Below, in pieces: positions 7,387 through 17,939 of a stretch of DNA of 64,000 nucleotides (positions are counted from its first letter, which is position 1; the number at the start of each line of letters is the position of its first letter). Location of the stretch: assembly GCF_033441515.1 (NCBI RefSeq), contig NZ_JAWQJT010000003.1, positions 2,402,864 to 2,466,863 on the forward strand. Direction: 5' to 3'. The stretch comes from Amycolatopsis solani (GTDB lineage Bacteria; Actinomycetota; Actinomycetes; Mycobacteriales; Pseudonocardiaceae). The notes under the pieces were generated by a model, which was given only the letters and a program-made list of their open reading frames with translations, made no database searches and had not been told where the DNA came from. The position numbers and the translations under genes are program-made.

Positions 7387-8511
7387 TCAGGCGTTGGCCG
7401 GCTGCACGCCGGGCTCGGGTTCGTTGATGGAGTTGGCGCTGACGGGGTTCCGCTTCGACGCGAGGTAGATGCCCACCGCGACGACCACCCCGGCGAGTCC
7501 GATGAGGACGGTGCCCCAGGTGCCGAGCGTCGAGACCTCGGCGGCGAGCGCGCCGACGATCGCGGCGGCGGGCAGCGTCAGCGCCCAGGCGAGCACCATC
7601 TTGCCCGCGACGCCCCAGCGGACCTCGGCGAGCTTGCGGCCGAGGCCGGAACCGATGATGCCGCCCGAGCAGACGTGCGTGGTGGACAGCGCGAATCCGA
7701 GGTGCGCCGAGGTGAGGATGACCGCGGCGGCGCTCGTCTCGGCCGCGAAACCCTGCGGCGTCTGGATTTCCGTGAGCTTCTTGCCCATGGTCTGGATGAT
7801 CCGCCAGCCGCCGAGGTAGGTGCCGAGCGCGATCGCGGTGCCGGCGGTCAGGATCACCCAGAGCGGCGGCCCCGAGTTCGGCGCGAGCGAACCGGACGCG
7901 ATCAGCGTCAGCGTGATGACGCCCATGGTCTTCTGCGCGTCGTTCGTGCCGTGCGCGAGCGACACCAGCGAAGCCGAGGCGATCTGGCCGGCCTTGAAGG
8001 TCCGGCCCACCGTGTCCTGCTTCGCCCGCGCGGTGATCCGGTAGACGAGGAAGGTGCCGAGCGTAGCGACGATCCCGGCCACGATCGGCGAGGCGAGCGC
8101 GGGGATGAGGACCTTCTCGACGACCTTCCCGAAGTGCACGGCGTCGGAGCCCGAGGCGATCCAGGTGGCGCCGATGAGGCCGCCGAACAGCGCGTGCGAC
8201 GAACTCGACGGCAGCCCGATCAGCCAGGTCAGCAGGTTCCACACGATGGCACCGACGAGGCCGGCGAAGATGATCACCGGCGTCACCTTGGTGTCGTCGA
8301 CGATGCCCCCGGAAATCGTCTTGGCGACCTCGACCGAGAGGAACGCCCCGACGAGGTTCAGCACCGCGGACACGCCCACGGCGACCCGTGGCTTGAGCGC
8401 CCCGGTGGCGATGGAGGTGGCCATCGCGTTGGCGGTGTCGTGGAAGCCGTTGGTGAAGTCGAAAGCCAGCGCGGCGACGATCACCACCAGCACGATCAGC
8501 GAGAAGTCCAT
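7387..8511 (-). CDS. pit: PiT-family inorganic phosphate transporter (paralogue 1)
   Basis: This is a 374-residue integral membrane protein. The two inverted family signatures are visible: GFHDTANAMATS at residues 22-33 and HGTNDAQKTMG in the middle. About ten to eleven helices are predicted. PiT proteins carry metal-phosphate into the cell with protons at low affinity. It is followed by a small membrane protein, probably in one operon. A close paralogue with the same first 30-residue pattern lies at 60897-62030. Confidence 0.92.
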   Translation of the reverse strand: MDFSLIVLVVIVAALAFDFTNGFHDTANAMATSIATGALKPRVAVGVSAVLNLVGAFLSVEVAKTISGGIVDDTKVTPVIIFAGLVGAIVWNLLTWLIGLPSSSSHALFGGLIGATWIASGSDAVHFGKVVEKVLIPALASPIVAGIVATLGTFLVYRITARAKQDTVGRTFKAGQIASASLVSLAHGTNDAQKTMGVITLTLIASGSLAPNSGPPLWVILTAGTAIALGTYLGGWRIIQTMGKKLTEIQTPQGFAAETSAAAVILTSAHLGFALSTTHVCSGGIIGSGLGRKLAEVRWGVAGKMVLAWALTLPAAAIVGALAAEVSTLGTWGTVLIGLAGVVVAVGIYLASKRNPVSANSINEPEPGVQPANA

Positions 8512-8706
8512 GCTCGGCTCTCTCCTCCGTAGCTGTTAGGGGTAAACGCTACTGATCGACCGGACAGCCGCCGATCCCTGTCGCGTGACGGCTCTTTGAA
8601 CTCTCGATGAACCGGGGTGGGGCAAACCCCACCAAAGACCCGGTGGTGCGGCCCAGTGCCCTCGCGAACCCCGCCTGAAACCCTGAACCGGGCGAAAGGG
8701 GCACCC
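8512..8706. other. Divergent promoter region with structured leader of the Lnt-like gene
   Basis: This is a 195-bp gap between divergent pit and the acyltransferase gene. A 7-bp hairpin (GGTGGGG 8616-8622 with CCCCACC 8627-8633) and further G/C-rich runs would lie in the acyltransferase leader. I cannot match it to a known riboswitch class. No clear -10/-35 pair is visible. Confidence 0.4.
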
Positions 8707-10107
8707 ATGAAAGCGATCCTGGCGACCATCGCGTCGGCCGTGCTGTTCTTCTTCGGCACCGGTCTCGACCCTGTGCCCGAATTGGCCTGGCTCGCCCCCT
8801 TACCCATCTTCCTGCTGGCACCCCGCGTCCACGGCGGCGTCGCGCTCGCAAGCGCTTTCACCGCCTACCTCGCGGGCAGCACCGGCAGCTGGAGCTACTT
8901 CTGGCACTCCCAGTCGATCCCCCGGCCCGCCGCGCTCGCGATCCTCGGCGGGAGCGCCGTGCTGTTCGCGCTCTCCGCCGGCCTCTTCGGGCGGCTGGTC
9001 CGCCGCGGCCACGGCTTGCTGGCCGCGCTCGCCGCGCCCGCGTTGTGGACCGTCGCGCTCTACGTCGTCTCGCTGCTCAACCCCACCGGCCTGATGGGCA
9101 CCTTCATGACGACGCAGGCCGACCGGCCGTCGATCGTGCGGATTGCCGCGGTCACCGGGGGCTGGGGCGTGGAGTTCCTGGTGCTGTTCGTCCCGGCCGC
9201 CGTCGCCGCCGCGCTCGCGCCCGGGCCGCGTGGCCGGACGCGGCTCGTCCCCGTCGTCGCGCTGGCCGCGATCGTGGCCGGGCTCGCGGTCTGGACCAGC
9301 CCAGCGGCGGCCGGGCCGTCGACGCGCGTCGCGGTGATCGCGCCTGGTCAGAGCCGCTGGGCGGTCGACGTCGCCACCCGTGACGGCCAGGCGCTCGTCC
9401 AGTCCTATGTGGACCAGATCGGCCGGCTCCCGGACGGCGTGCGCGCCGTCGTGCTCCCCGAAGCCGCTTTCGCGGTGGACCAGACCAGCCGCGCGAGCCT
9501 CGTCTCGGCCCTCGCCGACGTCGCACGGACCCGAGACCTCGACGTCGTCACCGGCGTCCTCGACACCACCCCGGACGGCCGGTTCAACGCCGCCCTCGCC
9601 GTGGCACCGTCCGGCGCGCCGGTCGAATACCGCAAGTGGCACAACGGGGATTCGCCGAACCTCCGGTCCGGCACCGAGCTGACCCGCTTCGCCGGGATCG
9701 GCCTGATGGTGTGCATGGACGTCAACTTCGCCGACTCGAGCCGCGGCTACGGCGACGCGGGGACCGGCCTGGTGCTCATCCCGGCGTCCGACGAAGACGC
9801 CGACGGCTGGGCCCACAGCCGCACGGCGCTGATCCGCGGCGTCGAGAACGGCTTCTCGGTGGCGTGGAGCGCGGCCCGCGGCACCCCGATGCTGGCCGAC
9901 GCCCGCGGCCACGTCCTGGCCGACGCCCGCACCGGCGGCCGCCCGTTCACGGTGGTCGTCGCGGACGTCCCGATCGGCGGGGGCAAGACGCCGTACGCCC
10001 GCTTCGGCGACTGGTTCGCCTGGCTCTGCGGCCTGCTCGCCGTGGCCGGTATCGCGACCGCCGCCCGCCGGTTGTCACGCATCACAACAAACCCCGGTGA
10101 AGTCTGA
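8707..10107 (+). CDS. Apolipoprotein N-acyltransferase-like protein (Lnt family)
   Basis: This is a 466-residue membrane enzyme. Six N-terminal helices occupy residues ~1-200, followed by a nitrilase-fold domain outside the membrane and one C-terminal helix (~440-458). The Glu-Lys-Cys catalytic triad can be seen: E252 (LPEAAF), K310 (YRKWHN), C336 (VCMDVNF). Lnt transfers an acyl chain to the N-terminal cysteine of lipoproteins. The protein is a little short for Lnt and the membrane part is divergent, so a related amidase or acyltransferase role is possible. The start at 8707 follows an AAAGGGG stretch. Confidence 0.75.
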   Translation: MKAILATIASAVLFFFGTGLDPVPELAWLAPLPIFLLAPRVHGGVALASAFTAYLAGSTGSWSYFWHSQSIPRPAALAILGGSAVLFALSAGLFGRLVRRGHGLLAALAAPALWTVALYVVSLLNPTGLMGTFMTTQADRPSIVRIAAVTGGWGVEFLVLFVPAAVAAALAPGPRGRTRLVPVVALAAIVAGLAVWTSPAAAGPSTRVAVIAPGQSRWAVDVATRDGQALVQSYVDQIGRLPDGVRAVVLPEAAFAVDQTSRASLVSALADVARTRDLDVVTGVLDTTPDGRFNAALAVAPSGAPVEYRKWHNGDSPNLRSGTELTRFAGIGLMVCMDVNFADSSRGYGDAGTGLVLIPASDEDADGWAHSRTALIRGVENGFSVAWSAARGTPMLADARGHVLADARTGGRPFTVVVADVPIGGGKTPYARFGDWFAWLCGLLAVAGIATAARRLSRITTNPGEV

Positions 10108-10188
10108 GCGTTGTCCCAGGTCACCGCCGCCGTTCTGTGACCGATCATGAGCTGCATCACTTACTGACGGGTAACTGGAGGCAGTGGA

Positions 10189-11055
10189 ATGCGGGTCACC
10201 AACGGCGGTGTCAAGCGAATCCTCACCACGGTCGTCGCGGCGATCACCCTCGGCGTCGCCGCGCCGACGGTCGCCGAGGCGGCACCGAGCAACGGCTGGA
10301 ACGACTGGGGCTGCCGTCCGTCGGCCACGCACCCCCAGCCCGTGGTCCTCGTGCACGGCCTCGGCGCGAACGACACGGTCAACTGGTTCTTCCATGCGCC
10401 GAAGATCGCCGCGCAGGGTTACTGCGTCTTCTCCCTGACCTACGGCACCGGCGTCCTCGGCCCCGGCGTCGGCGGGCTCGCGTCCATGCGCACCAGCGCC
10501 ACGCAGCTCGGCCGGTTCGTCGACAAGGTCCGGTCCACGACCGGCGCGGCGAAGGTCGACATCGTCGGCCACTCCGAAGGCAGCACGATGCCCGCGTACT
10601 ACCTGAAGTACGGCGGTGGCGCGGCCAAGGTCGCGAACTTCGTCGGCTTCGGCGCGAACTACCGCGGCACCACCCTCGGCGGCCTCGACGCACTCGCCAA
10701 AGCGCTGCTCACCACCGTCCCCGGCCTCGGCCTGGTCCTGAAGACCGCCTGCGGCTCCTGCCAGGAATACCTGGCGCCGTCGGCGTTCCTGGACGACCTC
10801 GCCCGCGGCGGCGTGCACGTCGCCGGACCGGCGTACACGAGCATCGTCAGCAAGTACGACGAGGTCGTGACGCCGTACACGAGCGGCATCCTCAACGAGC
10901 CGGGCGCGACGGACATCGTGCTGCAGGACTTCTGCGAGTCCGACGCTTCGGGCCACCTGAGCCAGGCGATCGACCCGAACGTGACCGGCCTGATCCTGCA
11001 CGCGCTCGACGCGAGCTACGCGCCGGCGTGCACGCCGTTCACCCTGCCACTCTGA
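10189..11055 (+). CDS. Secreted lipase/esterase, alpha/beta hydrolase
   Basis: This is a 288-residue protein with a clear signal peptide (residues ~1-32, basic start, hydrophobic core, cleavage near AEAAP). The oxyanion region is [10 protein letters not shown] (~53-62) and the nucleophile elbow GHSEG places Ser at 129. Three or four further Cys probably form disulphides. It resembles actinobacterial class I.2/LipA-type triacylglycerol lipases. The start at 10189 has CTGGAGG just upstream. The last 17 bases overlap convergent hutI. Confidence 0.87.
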   Translation: MRVTNGGVKRILTTVVAAITLGVAAPTVAEAAPSNGWNDWGCRPSATHPQPVVLVHGLGANDTVNWFFHAPKIAAQGYCVFSLTYGTGVLGPGVGGLASMRTSATQLGRFVDKVRSTTGAAKVDIVGHSEGSTMPAYYLKYGGGAAKVANFVGFGANYRGTTLGGLDALAKALLTTVPGLGLVLKTACGSCQEYLAPSAFLDDLARGGVHVAGPAYTSIVSKYDEVVTPYTSGILNEPGATDIVLQDFCESDASGHLSQAIDPNVTGLILHALDASYAPACTPFTLPL

Positions 11056-12187
11056 CCCCGGCCCGCCACACCGCGTTCGTCAGCGGCACCCCCGGCCGGT
11101 AGGCCAGGTGCGTCACCGAAGGCGCGTCGAGGACGTGGACGTCCGCCCGCGAACCGGGCCGCAGGACGCCCACGTCCTCCCGGCGCAACGCCTTCGCCCC
11201 GCCGGCCGTGGCCGCCCAGACGGCCTCCTCGACCGTCATCCGCAGCTGCAGCACCGCCGTCGCGACGCAGAACGCCATCGACGTCGTGTACGAGCTGCCC
11301 GGGTTGGCATTGCTGGCCAGCGCGACCGTCGCGCCCGCGTCGAGCAGCCGCCGGGCCGGCGCCATCGCCTGCCGGGTCGACAGGTCGCACGCGGGGAGCA
11401 GGGTCGCCACGGTTTCCGACGCGGCCAGCGCTTCGACGTCGGCGTCGCTCAGGTACGTGCAGTGGTCGACGCTCGCCGCGCCGAGCTCCACCGCGAGCCG
11501 CACGCCGGGGCCTTCGCCGAGCTGGTTCCCGTGCACCCGCAAGCCGAGTCCGCGCTCGGCGGCGGCCTTCAGCACCCGCGCCGACTGGGCTTCGTCGAAC
11601 GCGCCGGTCTCGCAGAACACGTCCGCCCAGCGCACGCTTCCCGCTACGGCGTCGAGCATTTCGCTGCACACCAGGTCCACATAGGACTCGGCGTCGGCAC
11701 CCGGCGGCACCAGGTGCGCGCCCAGGAACGTGACCTCGTCGGCCACTTCGCCGGCGATCCGCGCGCTCCGGGCTTCGTCCACGACAGTCAGGCCGTAGCC
11801 CGTCTTCGTCTCCAGGCACGTCGTACCCTGGCGGGCCGCTTCGGCGACGTGGCGGCGGAGGTTGGCGGCGAGCTGCTCGTCGGACGCCTCCCGCGTCGCG
11901 CCCACCGTGATCGCGATTCCCCCGGCGGTGTAGGGCTTCCCCGCCATCCGCGCCTCGAACTCGGCGGTGCGGTCGCCGGCGAAGACGAGGTGCGTGTGGC
12001 TGTCGACCCACCCCGGCAGCACCGCGCGGCCCTCGACGTCGACGCGCTCGTCGGCGTCCGGCGTCCGGTCCGCCGCGCCCACCCACGCGATCTCGGTGCC
12101 GTCGATGACGAGGGCCGCGTCGGTGAGCCGGCCCAGTTCGGCGTCGTTCGTGGTCAGCTCGCCGATGCCCGTGATCAGGATTGCCAC
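11039..12187 (-). CDS. hutI: Imidazolonepropionase
   Basis: This is a 382-residue amidohydrolase-superfamily enzyme for the third step of histidine breakdown, opening 4-imidazolone-5-propanoate to N-formimino-L-glutamate. The metal-binding HTH motif is at residues 64-66 ([13 protein letters not shown]), with a further His in [13 protein letters not shown] and the SVDHCTYL segment, and a conserved Asn-Pro ([11 protein letters not shown]). It is the last gene of the hut operon: its start overlaps the hutF stop by 13 bp, and its end overlaps the convergent lipase gene by 17 bp. Confidence 0.93.
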   Translation of the reverse strand: MAILITGIGELTTNDAELGRLTDAALVIDGTEIAWVGAADRTPDADERVDVEGRAVLPGWVDSHTHLVFAGDRTAEFEARMAGKPYTAGGIAITVGATREASDEQLAANLRRHVAEAARQGTTCLETKTGYGLTVVDEARSARIAGEVADEVTFLGAHLVPPGADAESYVDLVCSEMLDAVAGSVRWADVFCETGAFDEAQSARVLKAAAERGLGLRVHGNQLGEGPGVRLAVELGAASVDHCTYLSDADVEALAASETVATLLPACDLSTRQAMAPARRLLDAGATVALASNANPGSSYTTSMAFCVATAVLQLRMTVEEAVWAATAGGAKALRREDVGVLRPGSRADVHVLDAPSVTHLAYRPGVPLTNAVWRAGVRVAG

Positions 12188-13458
12188 AGTGCCTCGATCT
12201 CCTTCGCCAGCACGGTTTCCGGTCGGTCGATCAGCTGGTGCGCACCCTCTCGCACGACTACGCGGCCCGCCACGACGACGTGCCGGACGTCGGCCCCGGA
12301 CGCGGCGTACACCACGCCCGAGGGCTCGATCCCGGCCGTTCGCACCGAGTCAAGGCCGACGGTGACGAGGTCCGCGCCCGCTCCTTCGGCGAGCGAGCCG
12401 ACCTCGTCCCACCCGATGGCCCCGTGGTCCGTGCCCGCGTCGAGGAGCTCCTCGGCGGTGAACCGGCCGCGTTCTTCGCTGGCCAGCCGGTCGTCCAGTT
12501 CCAGTGCGCGGGTTTCCTCGAAGGCGTCGACGACGGCGTTGCTGTCGCTGCCGATGCTCAGCCGAACGCCGGCGTCCCGCAGGGCGCGGGCCGGGCCGAT
12601 GCCGTCGCCGAGGTCGCGTTCGGTGGTCGGGCAGAAGCACGCGCGTGCCCCGCGCAGCCGTTCGATGTCCGACGCGGTGAGGTGGGTGGCGTGCACGGCG
12701 ACCAGCCGCTCGGTCAGCACGCCGCGCACGGCCAGCAGCTCGGTGGGCGTGCGGCCGTAGGCGGCCAGGCACTGCTCGTTCTCGGCCCGCTGCTCCGACA
12801 GGTGGACGTGCACCACCCGCGGACTGTCCACCAGCGACAATTGATCCGCCGGGACCGCTCGCACCGAGTGGATCGCGGCGCCCACCCGGAACAGTTCGCC
12901 TTCCCGCAGCAGGGCCACCCGTGACGCCCACGCGTCCGCCGAGCCGTCGGAGAAGCGCCGCTGGACCTCGTCGGGCTCGGCGCCGATCCCGCCCGCCAGG
13001 TAGCAGGTGTCGAGCAGGGTCAGCCGGATCCCGGCGTCGGCCGCGGCCTGCCGCAGCGCCGCCCCCATCGCGTTCGGGTCCGCGTACGGCTTCCCGCCGG
13101 GCGCGTGGTGCAGGTAGTGGAACTCCCCCACGCTCGTGTAGCCGCCCAGGACCATCTCGGCGTAGACCCCGCGCGCCAGCCGGTAGTAGCGGTCGGGGTC
13201 GAGCCGGGACGCGAGCGCGTACATCCGCTCGCGCCACGTCCAGAACGTGCCGCGTTCGTGGTGCGTCCGGCCCCGCAGCGCCCGGTGGAAGGCGTGCGAA
13301 TGCCCGTTCGCGAACCCGGGCAGCGTCAACCCGTTCAGGATCACCCCGCTCCGGGGTGCGCCCGGGGTCACCGCCGTGATCCGCCCGCCGACGACGTCGA
13401 TCCGCACCGCGGGGGCGATTCCGCCGGGCAGCCAGGCCTGTTCGCACCAGAAGGTCAT
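12175..13458 (-). CDS. hutF: Formimidoylglutamate deiminase
   Basis: This is a 427-residue amidohydrolase that converts N-formimino-L-glutamate to N-formyl-L-glutamate and ammonia, the mark of the five-step Hut pathway. The Zn-binding HSH is at 53-55 ([15 protein letters not shown]), with later His in VHVHLSEQ and VAVHATHL and the Asp in [11 protein letters not shown]. Its ATG overlaps the M20-hydrolase stop (ATGA) and its stop overlaps the hutI start, so all are tightly coupled. Since formylglutamate is the product, a deformylase is needed next; see the neighbouring M20 gene. Confidence 0.92.
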   Translation of the reverse strand: MTFWCEQAWLPGGIAPAVRIDVVGGRITAVTPGAPRSGVILNGLTLPGFANGHSHAFHRALRGRTHHERGTFWTWRERMYALASRLDPDRYYRLARGVYAEMVLGGYTSVGEFHYLHHAPGGKPYADPNAMGAALRQAAADAGIRLTLLDTCYLAGGIGAEPDEVQRRFSDGSADAWASRVALLREGELFRVGAAIHSVRAVPADQLSLVDSPRVVHVHLSEQRAENEQCLAAYGRTPTELLAVRGVLTERLVAVHATHLTASDIERLRGARACFCPTTERDLGDGIGPARALRDAGVRLSIGSDSNAVVDAFEETRALELDDRLASEERGRFTAEELLDAGTDHGAIGWDEVGSLAEGAGADLVTVGLDSVRTAGIEPSGVVYAASGADVRHVVVAGRVVVREGAHQLIDRPETVLAKEIEALWQS

Positions 13459-14651
13459 CGCGCCAGCTGCTCCAGAACGCCGGCGAGGGCCTCGGTCCCG
13501 GCTTCGACGTCGGCCGCCTCGGCGAACTCCTCCGGCGAGTGGCTGATCCCGGTCGGGTTGCGCACGTAGAGCATCCCGGCGGGCACGAACCCGGCGAGGA
13601 CCGCGGCGTCGTGGCCGGCGCCGGTGGGCAGCTCCGGCGGCCCGCCGAGCCAGCCGCTCAGCTCCCGGCGCAGGGCGTCGTCGAACACGACGTCGTCCGA
13701 ATAGGACTCCCGGGTCACCGTGACCCGGCACCCCTCTTCGGCGGCCGCGGTCTCCGCCGCGCGCGCGATGTCCTCGACCAGCGCCGGGGTCACGGTCCCG
13801 GGCACCCGCGCGTCGAGCCACAGGTCCACAGTGGACGCGATGACGTTGGTGCCGCCGGGCGTCGGCACGAGCCTGCCGACGGTCGCCCGCGCGTCCGGGA
13901 CCGCGCGAGCCAGCCGGCGGACCGCGGTGACCGTCGCGGCGGCGGGCAGCATCGGGTCGGCCCGGTCGGCCAGCAGGGTCGCCCCGGCGTGGTTCCCCTG
14001 CCCCGTGAAGGAAAACCGCCACCGCCCGTGCGCGATCACCGTGGAGCCCACGGCGACCGGCGCGCCGAGGTCGATCAGCCCGCGCCCCTGCTCGACGTGC
14101 AGCTCGAGGAACCGCCCGACCAGCGCGAGCCGCTCGGGATCCGCGCCGATCAAGGCCGGGTCGAAGCCGGACCTCCCCGCGGCCTCGGCGAACGTGACGC
14201 CGTCGGCGTCCCGCAGCCCGCGCGCCTGATCGGCGTCGATCGTGCCGGTCAGCAGCCGCGAACCGAGGCAGGGCACGCCGAACCGGCCGCCCTCCTCCTC
14301 GGTGAACACCACGACGGCGAACGGCTTGCCCGGCCGGAAACCCCGTTCCTGCAGCGATTCCACCGCGGCCAGCGCGCTGACGACGCCGAGCGGGCCGTCG
14401 AACGCGCCACCGCCGGGCACCGAGTCGAGGTGGCTGCCGGTGACGACGGCGTCCGGTCCCGGCGGTCCCCACCAGGCCCAGATGTTGCCGTTGTGGTCGG
14501 TGTCGACGTCCAGCCCGAGCCCCAGCGCGCGCTCGCCGAACCAGGCACGCAGGTCCTGCTCGGGCGCGTCGAAGGCGTGCCGCGAATAGCCGCCGCGCTT
14601 CGGATCGCGCCCGACGTCACCGATTTCGGCGAGGAACCCCGATGCGCTCAC
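13455..14651 (-). CDS. M20-family amidohydrolase (allantoate amidohydrolase-like) within the hut operon
   Basis: This is a 398-residue metallopeptidase-fold hydrolase. The two-metal site is visible: H74 ([12 protein letters not shown]), D85 (AFDGPLG), a Glu pair at ~118-120 ([10 protein letters not shown]), H in FLELHVEQG, and the C-terminal His in [12 protein letters not shown]. By family it would be called allantoate amidohydrolase or N-carbamoyl-amino-acid hydrolase. Here it sits inside the hut operon with 4-base overlaps on both sides (GTGA with hutU, ATGA with hutF), and no hutG is present. I infer that it may remove the formyl group of N-formylglutamate. Confidence 0.85.
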   Translation of the reverse strand: MSASGFLAEIGDVGRDPKRGGYSRHAFDAPEQDLRAWFGERALGLGLDVDTDHNGNIWAWWGPPGPDAVVTGSHLDSVPGGGAFDGPLGVVSALAAVESLQERGFRPGKPFAVVVFTEEEGGRFGVPCLGSRLLTGTIDADQARGLRDADGVTFAEAAGRSGFDPALIGADPERLALVGRFLELHVEQGRGLIDLGAPVAVGSTVIAHGRWRFSFTGQGNHAGATLLADRADPMLPAAATVTAVRRLARAVPDARATVGRLVPTPGGTNVIASTVDLWLDARVPGTVTPALVEDIARAAETAAAEEGCRVTVTRESYSDDVVFDDALRRELSGWLGGPPELPTGAGHDAAVLAGFVPAGMLYVRNPTGISHSPEEFAEAADVEAGTEALAGVLEQLAR

Positions 14652-16300
14652 GCACCCTCCCGCATCGGCACGCGCACGCCCCGCTCATCTGCGACGTCGG
14701 CAGCGCGCTCGTACCCGGCGTCGACGTGCCGGATGACGCCCATGCCCGGATCGTTCGTGAGCACGCGCTCGAGCTTCTGCGCGGCCAGCTCGGTCCCGTC
14801 GGCGACGCTGACCTGCCCGGCGTGGATGGACCGGCCCATGCCGACGCCGCCGCCGTGGTGGATGGACACCCAGCTGGCGCCGGACGACGTGTTGACCAGC
14901 GCGTTCAGCAGCGGCCAGTCGGCGATCGCGTCGGAGCCGTCGGCCATGCCTTCGGTCTCGCGGTACGGCGAGGCGACGCTGCCGGAGTCGAGGTGGTCGC
15001 GGCCGATGACGACCGGCGCCTTCAGCTCGCCGCTCGCGACCATCTCGTTGAACCGCAGGCCGGCCAGGTGGCGTTCGCCGTAGCCGAGCCAGCAGATCCG
15101 GGCGGGCAGCCCCTGGAACGCGACGCGCTCGCCGGCCAGCTTGATCCAGCGGGCGAGGGATTCGTTCTCGGGGAACAGTTCCAGCATCGCGCGGTCGGTC
15201 GCGGCGATGTCCTCGGGGTCACCGGACAGCGCGGCCCAGCGGAACGGGCCGTTGCCCTCGCAGAACAGCGGGCGGATGTAGGCGGGCACGAAGCCGGGGA
15301 AGTCGAACGCGCGCTCGCAGCCGCCCAGCTTGGCTTCGCCGCGCAGGGAGTTGCCGTAGTCGAAGACCTCCGCGCCGCGGTCGAGGAAGCCGAGCATGGC
15401 GTCGACGTGGTCGGCCATCGACTCGCGCGAGCGGTCGGTGAACTCGTCCGGCTTCTTGGCCGCGTAGTCGTGCCAGTCCTCGACGCCGATCCCCTTGGGC
15501 AGGTAGGAAAGCGGGTCGTGCGCGGACGTCTGGTCGGTGACGATGTCGACCTCGACGCCGCGGCGCAGCAGCTCCGGCAGCACCTCGGCCGCGTTCCCGA
15601 CGACGCCGACGGACAGCGCGCGCTTTTCCCGCTTCGCCTTGGTGACGCGGGCGATGGCGTCGTCGAGGTCGTCGGCGACCTCGTCGAGGTAGCGGGTCTC
15701 GACGCGGCGGTGCGCGCGCTGCGGGTCGCACTCGATGACCAGCGCGACGCCGTCGTTCATGGTCACGGCGAGCGGCTGCGCGCCCCCCATGCCGCCGAGC
15801 CCGGCGGTGACGGTCAGCGTCCCTTTGAGACTGCCGCCGAACTTCTTCTTCGCGACAGCGGCGAACGTTTCGTACGTGCCCTGGAGGATGCCCTGGGTGC
15901 CGATGTAGATCCACGACCCCGCGGTCATCTGGCCGTACATCGTCAGGCCCTGCTGCTCGAGGCGGCGGAACTCGGGCCAGGTCGCCCAGTCACCGACGAG
16001 GTTCGAGTTGGCGATGAGCACGCGCGGCGCCCACTCGTGCGTGCGGAACACGCCGACCGGCTTGCCGGACTGGACGAGCAGCGTCTCGTCGGCGTCCAAA
16101 GTGGTCAGTTCGCGGGTGATCGCGTCGAAGCTCGCCCAGTTGCGGGCGGCCTTGCCGGTGCCGCCGTAGACGACCAAGTCTTCGGGCCGCTCGGCGACGT
16201 CGGGGTCGAGGTTGTTGTGGAACATCCGCAGCGCGGCTTCGGTCTGCCACGACTTCGCGGTGAGCTGGGTGCCGCGGGCGGCACGGACTACGCGGGACAT
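14648..16300 (-). CDS. hutU: Urocanate hydratase (urocanase)
   Basis: This is a 550-residue enzyme, the usual length for urocanase, adding water to urocanate to form imidazolonepropionate with tightly bound NAD+. The glycine-rich NAD site is in [15 protein letters not shown], and the conserved Cys is in [13 protein letters not shown]. The start at 16300 was chosen because a CCTGGAGG-type ribosome-binding site lies just upstream on the minus strand. The open frame continues further up, but only into a palindromic repeat. The gene is between hutH and the M20 hydrolase. Confidence 0.94.
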   Translation of the reverse strand: MSRVVRAARGTQLTAKSWQTEAALRMFHNNLDPDVAERPEDLVVYGGTGKAARNWASFDAITRELTTLDADETLLVQSGKPVGVFRTHEWAPRVLIANSNLVGDWATWPEFRRLEQQGLTMYGQMTAGSWIYIGTQGILQGTYETFAAVAKKKFGGSLKGTLTVTAGLGGMGGAQPLAVTMNDGVALVIECDPQRAHRRVETRYLDEVADDLDDAIARVTKAKREKRALSVGVVGNAAEVLPELLRRGVEVDIVTDQTSAHDPLSYLPKGIGVEDWHDYAAKKPDEFTDRSRESMADHVDAMLGFLDRGAEVFDYGNSLRGEAKLGGCERAFDFPGFVPAYIRPLFCEGNGPFRWAALSGDPEDIAATDRAMLELFPENESLARWIKLAGERVAFQGLPARICWLGYGERHLAGLRFNEMVASGELKAPVVIGRDHLDSGSVASPYRETEGMADGSDAIADWPLLNALVNTSSGASWVSIHHGGGVGMGRSIHAGQVSVADGTELAAQKLERVLTNDPGMGVIRHVDAGYERAADVADERGVRVPMREGA

Positions 16301-16321
16301 TCTCAGACCTCCAGGTAGGCG

Positions 16322-16367
16322 GTCGTGAGTGATAAGTCGGGTTCTAACCCGACTTACCACTCACGAC
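16322..16367. repeat. Palindromic element, copy 1 (22-bp arms), between hutH and hutU
   Basis: The arms are 16322-16343 and 16346-16367 with one mismatch and a 2-nt centre; the core is TAAGTCGGGTT. Nearly the same 46-bp palindrome occurs at 29550-29595. The arm supplies the TCG-TGA end of hutH. It could be a terminator or attenuator inside the hut operon, or a dispersed repeat. Confidence 0.85.
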
Positions 16368-17902
16368 TCCAGACAGGCGGCGTCGAGGACGGCGCCGGAG
16401 CGGACGAGTTCTTCGGCGGCCGCGATCTCGGGCGCCAGGTGGCGGTCGGGGCCGGGGCCCGCGACCTTCGTGCGGAGCAGGTCTCGAACCGCGCCGGTGA
16501 CCGGCGACGGCTCCAGCGGCGCGCGGAAGTCCAGAGCACGGGCCGCCGTCAGCAGCTCGATCGCGAGCACGGTGGTCAGGCCGTCGACGGCCTTGCGCAG
16601 CTTCCGCGCGGCCGACCAGCCCATGGAGACGTGGTCCTCCTGCATGGCGCTGCTCGGGATCGAGTCGACGGACGCGGGCACGGCGAGCCGCTTGAGCTCG
16701 CTGACCACGGCGGCCTGCGTGTACTGCGCGATCATGTGGCCGGAGTCGACGCCGGGGTCGTGCGCGAGGAACGGCGGCAGGCCGTGCGACCGCGCCTTGT
16801 CGAGCATCCGGTCGGTGCGGCGCTCGGCGATGCTGGCGACGTCGGCGATCGGGATGGCCAGGAAGTCCAGCACGTACGCGACGGGCGCGCCGTGGAAGTT
16901 GCCGTTGGACTCGACGCGGCCGTCGGCGAGCACGACGGGATTGTCCACAGCGGACATGAGCTCGCGGTCGCCGACGAGTTCAGCGTGCGCGAGGCTGTCG
17001 CGCGCGGCGCCGTGCACCTGCGGGGCGCAGCGCAGTGAATAGGCGTCCTGGACGCGGTTGCAGTCCGGGCCGCGGTGGCTCTCGACGATCTTCGACCCCT
17101 GCAGCGCCTGCCACATCCGTCCGGCGGACCTCGCCTGCCCGGGGTGCGGGCGCAACGCCTGGAGGTCGGCGGCGAAGGCGCGGTCGGTGCCCAGCAGGGC
17201 TTCGACGCTCATCGCGGCGGTGAGGTCGGCGATGTCGAAGAGCCGGTGCAGGTCGGCGGCGGCGAGCAGGAGCATGCCGAGCATGCCGTCGGTGCCGTTG
17301 GTGAGGGCGAGCCCTTCCTTCTCGGCGAGCACGACCGGCTCGATCCCGGCGTGTTTCAGCGCTTGCCGTGCCTCGACCACTTCGCCGCGGTATTCGACTT
17401 CGCCCTCGCCCATCAGCGCCAGCGCGACGGCGGCCAGCGGCGCGAGGTCACCGGAGCAGCCGAGCGAGCCGTACTCGTGGACGATCGGGGTGATACCGGC
17501 GTTGAGCAGCGCCGCAAGCGTTTGCGCGGTCCCCGGCCGGACGCCGGTGTACCCGCTGGCGAGGGTCCGCAGCCGCAGCAGCATCAGCGCGCGGACGACC
17601 TCGGTCTCGACGGCGGGCCCGGCCCCGGCGGCGTGCGAGCGGATCAGGCTGCGCTGCAACGCGGTCCGGCTTTCCACCGGGATGTGCCGGGTGGCGAGCG
17701 CGCCGAAGCCGGTCGAAACGCCGTAGGTGGGCGTGACGGCGTGGGCGAGGTTCTCGATGTGCTGGCGGGTGGCGGCGAGGGTCTTCTCGGCCGCGTCCCC
17801 GAGCCCGACCGGCGCGTAGCCGCGGACGACGTCGACGACCTGGGCGGCGGTGAGGGGTTCGAGGCCCAGGAGCACTGTTTCCGGCATGGGCTCATTGGAC
17901 AT
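16361..17902 (-). CDS. hutH: Histidine ammonia-lyase
   Basis: This is a 513-residue enzyme, as expected for HutH, removing ammonia from L-histidine to give urocanate in the cytoplasm. The MIO-forming segment reads GSLGCSGDLAPL, so the cyclising triad is Cys149-Ser150-Gly151 rather than the common Ala-Ser-Gly. Other conserved parts are YGVSTGFG and QEDHVSMG. The start at 17902 is preferred over the ATG five codons in because GGGAAGGACG lies just ahead. It is the first gene of the hut operon; the promoter faces the IclR gene. The final Ser codon and stop fall within a palindromic repeat. Confidence 0.94.
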   Translation of the reverse strand: MSNEPMPETVLLGLEPLTAAQVVDVVRGYAPVGLGDAAEKTLAATRQHIENLAHAVTPTYGVSTGFGALATRHIPVESRTALQRSLIRSHAAGAGPAVETEVVRALMLLRLRTLASGYTGVRPGTAQTLAALLNAGITPIVHEYGSLGCSGDLAPLAAVALALMGEGEVEYRGEVVEARQALKHAGIEPVVLAEKEGLALTNGTDGMLGMLLLAAADLHRLFDIADLTAAMSVEALLGTDRAFAADLQALRPHPGQARSAGRMWQALQGSKIVESHRGPDCNRVQDAYSLRCAPQVHGAARDSLAHAELVGDRELMSAVDNPVVLADGRVESNGNFHGAPVAYVLDFLAIPIADVASIAERRTDRMLDKARSHGLPPFLAHDPGVDSGHMIAQYTQAAVVSELKRLAVPASVDSIPSSAMQEDHVSMGWSAARKLRKAVDGLTTVLAIELLTAARALDFRAPLEPSPVTGAVRDLLRTKVAGPGPDRHLAPEIAAAEELVRSGAVLDAACLES

Positions 17903-17939
17903 CGTCCTTCCCGCTGGTGGGATGCCCCACGGAGTGGTT

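Noticed and set aside
8586..8706. Cyclic di-AMP (ydaO) riboswitch before the Lnt-like gene
   Set aside because: G/C-rich hairpins are present, but the conserved core of that riboswitch could not be found.
14648..16360. Longer start for urocanase
   Set aside because: The extension is encoded by the palindromic element; the ribosome-binding site and family length support 16300.
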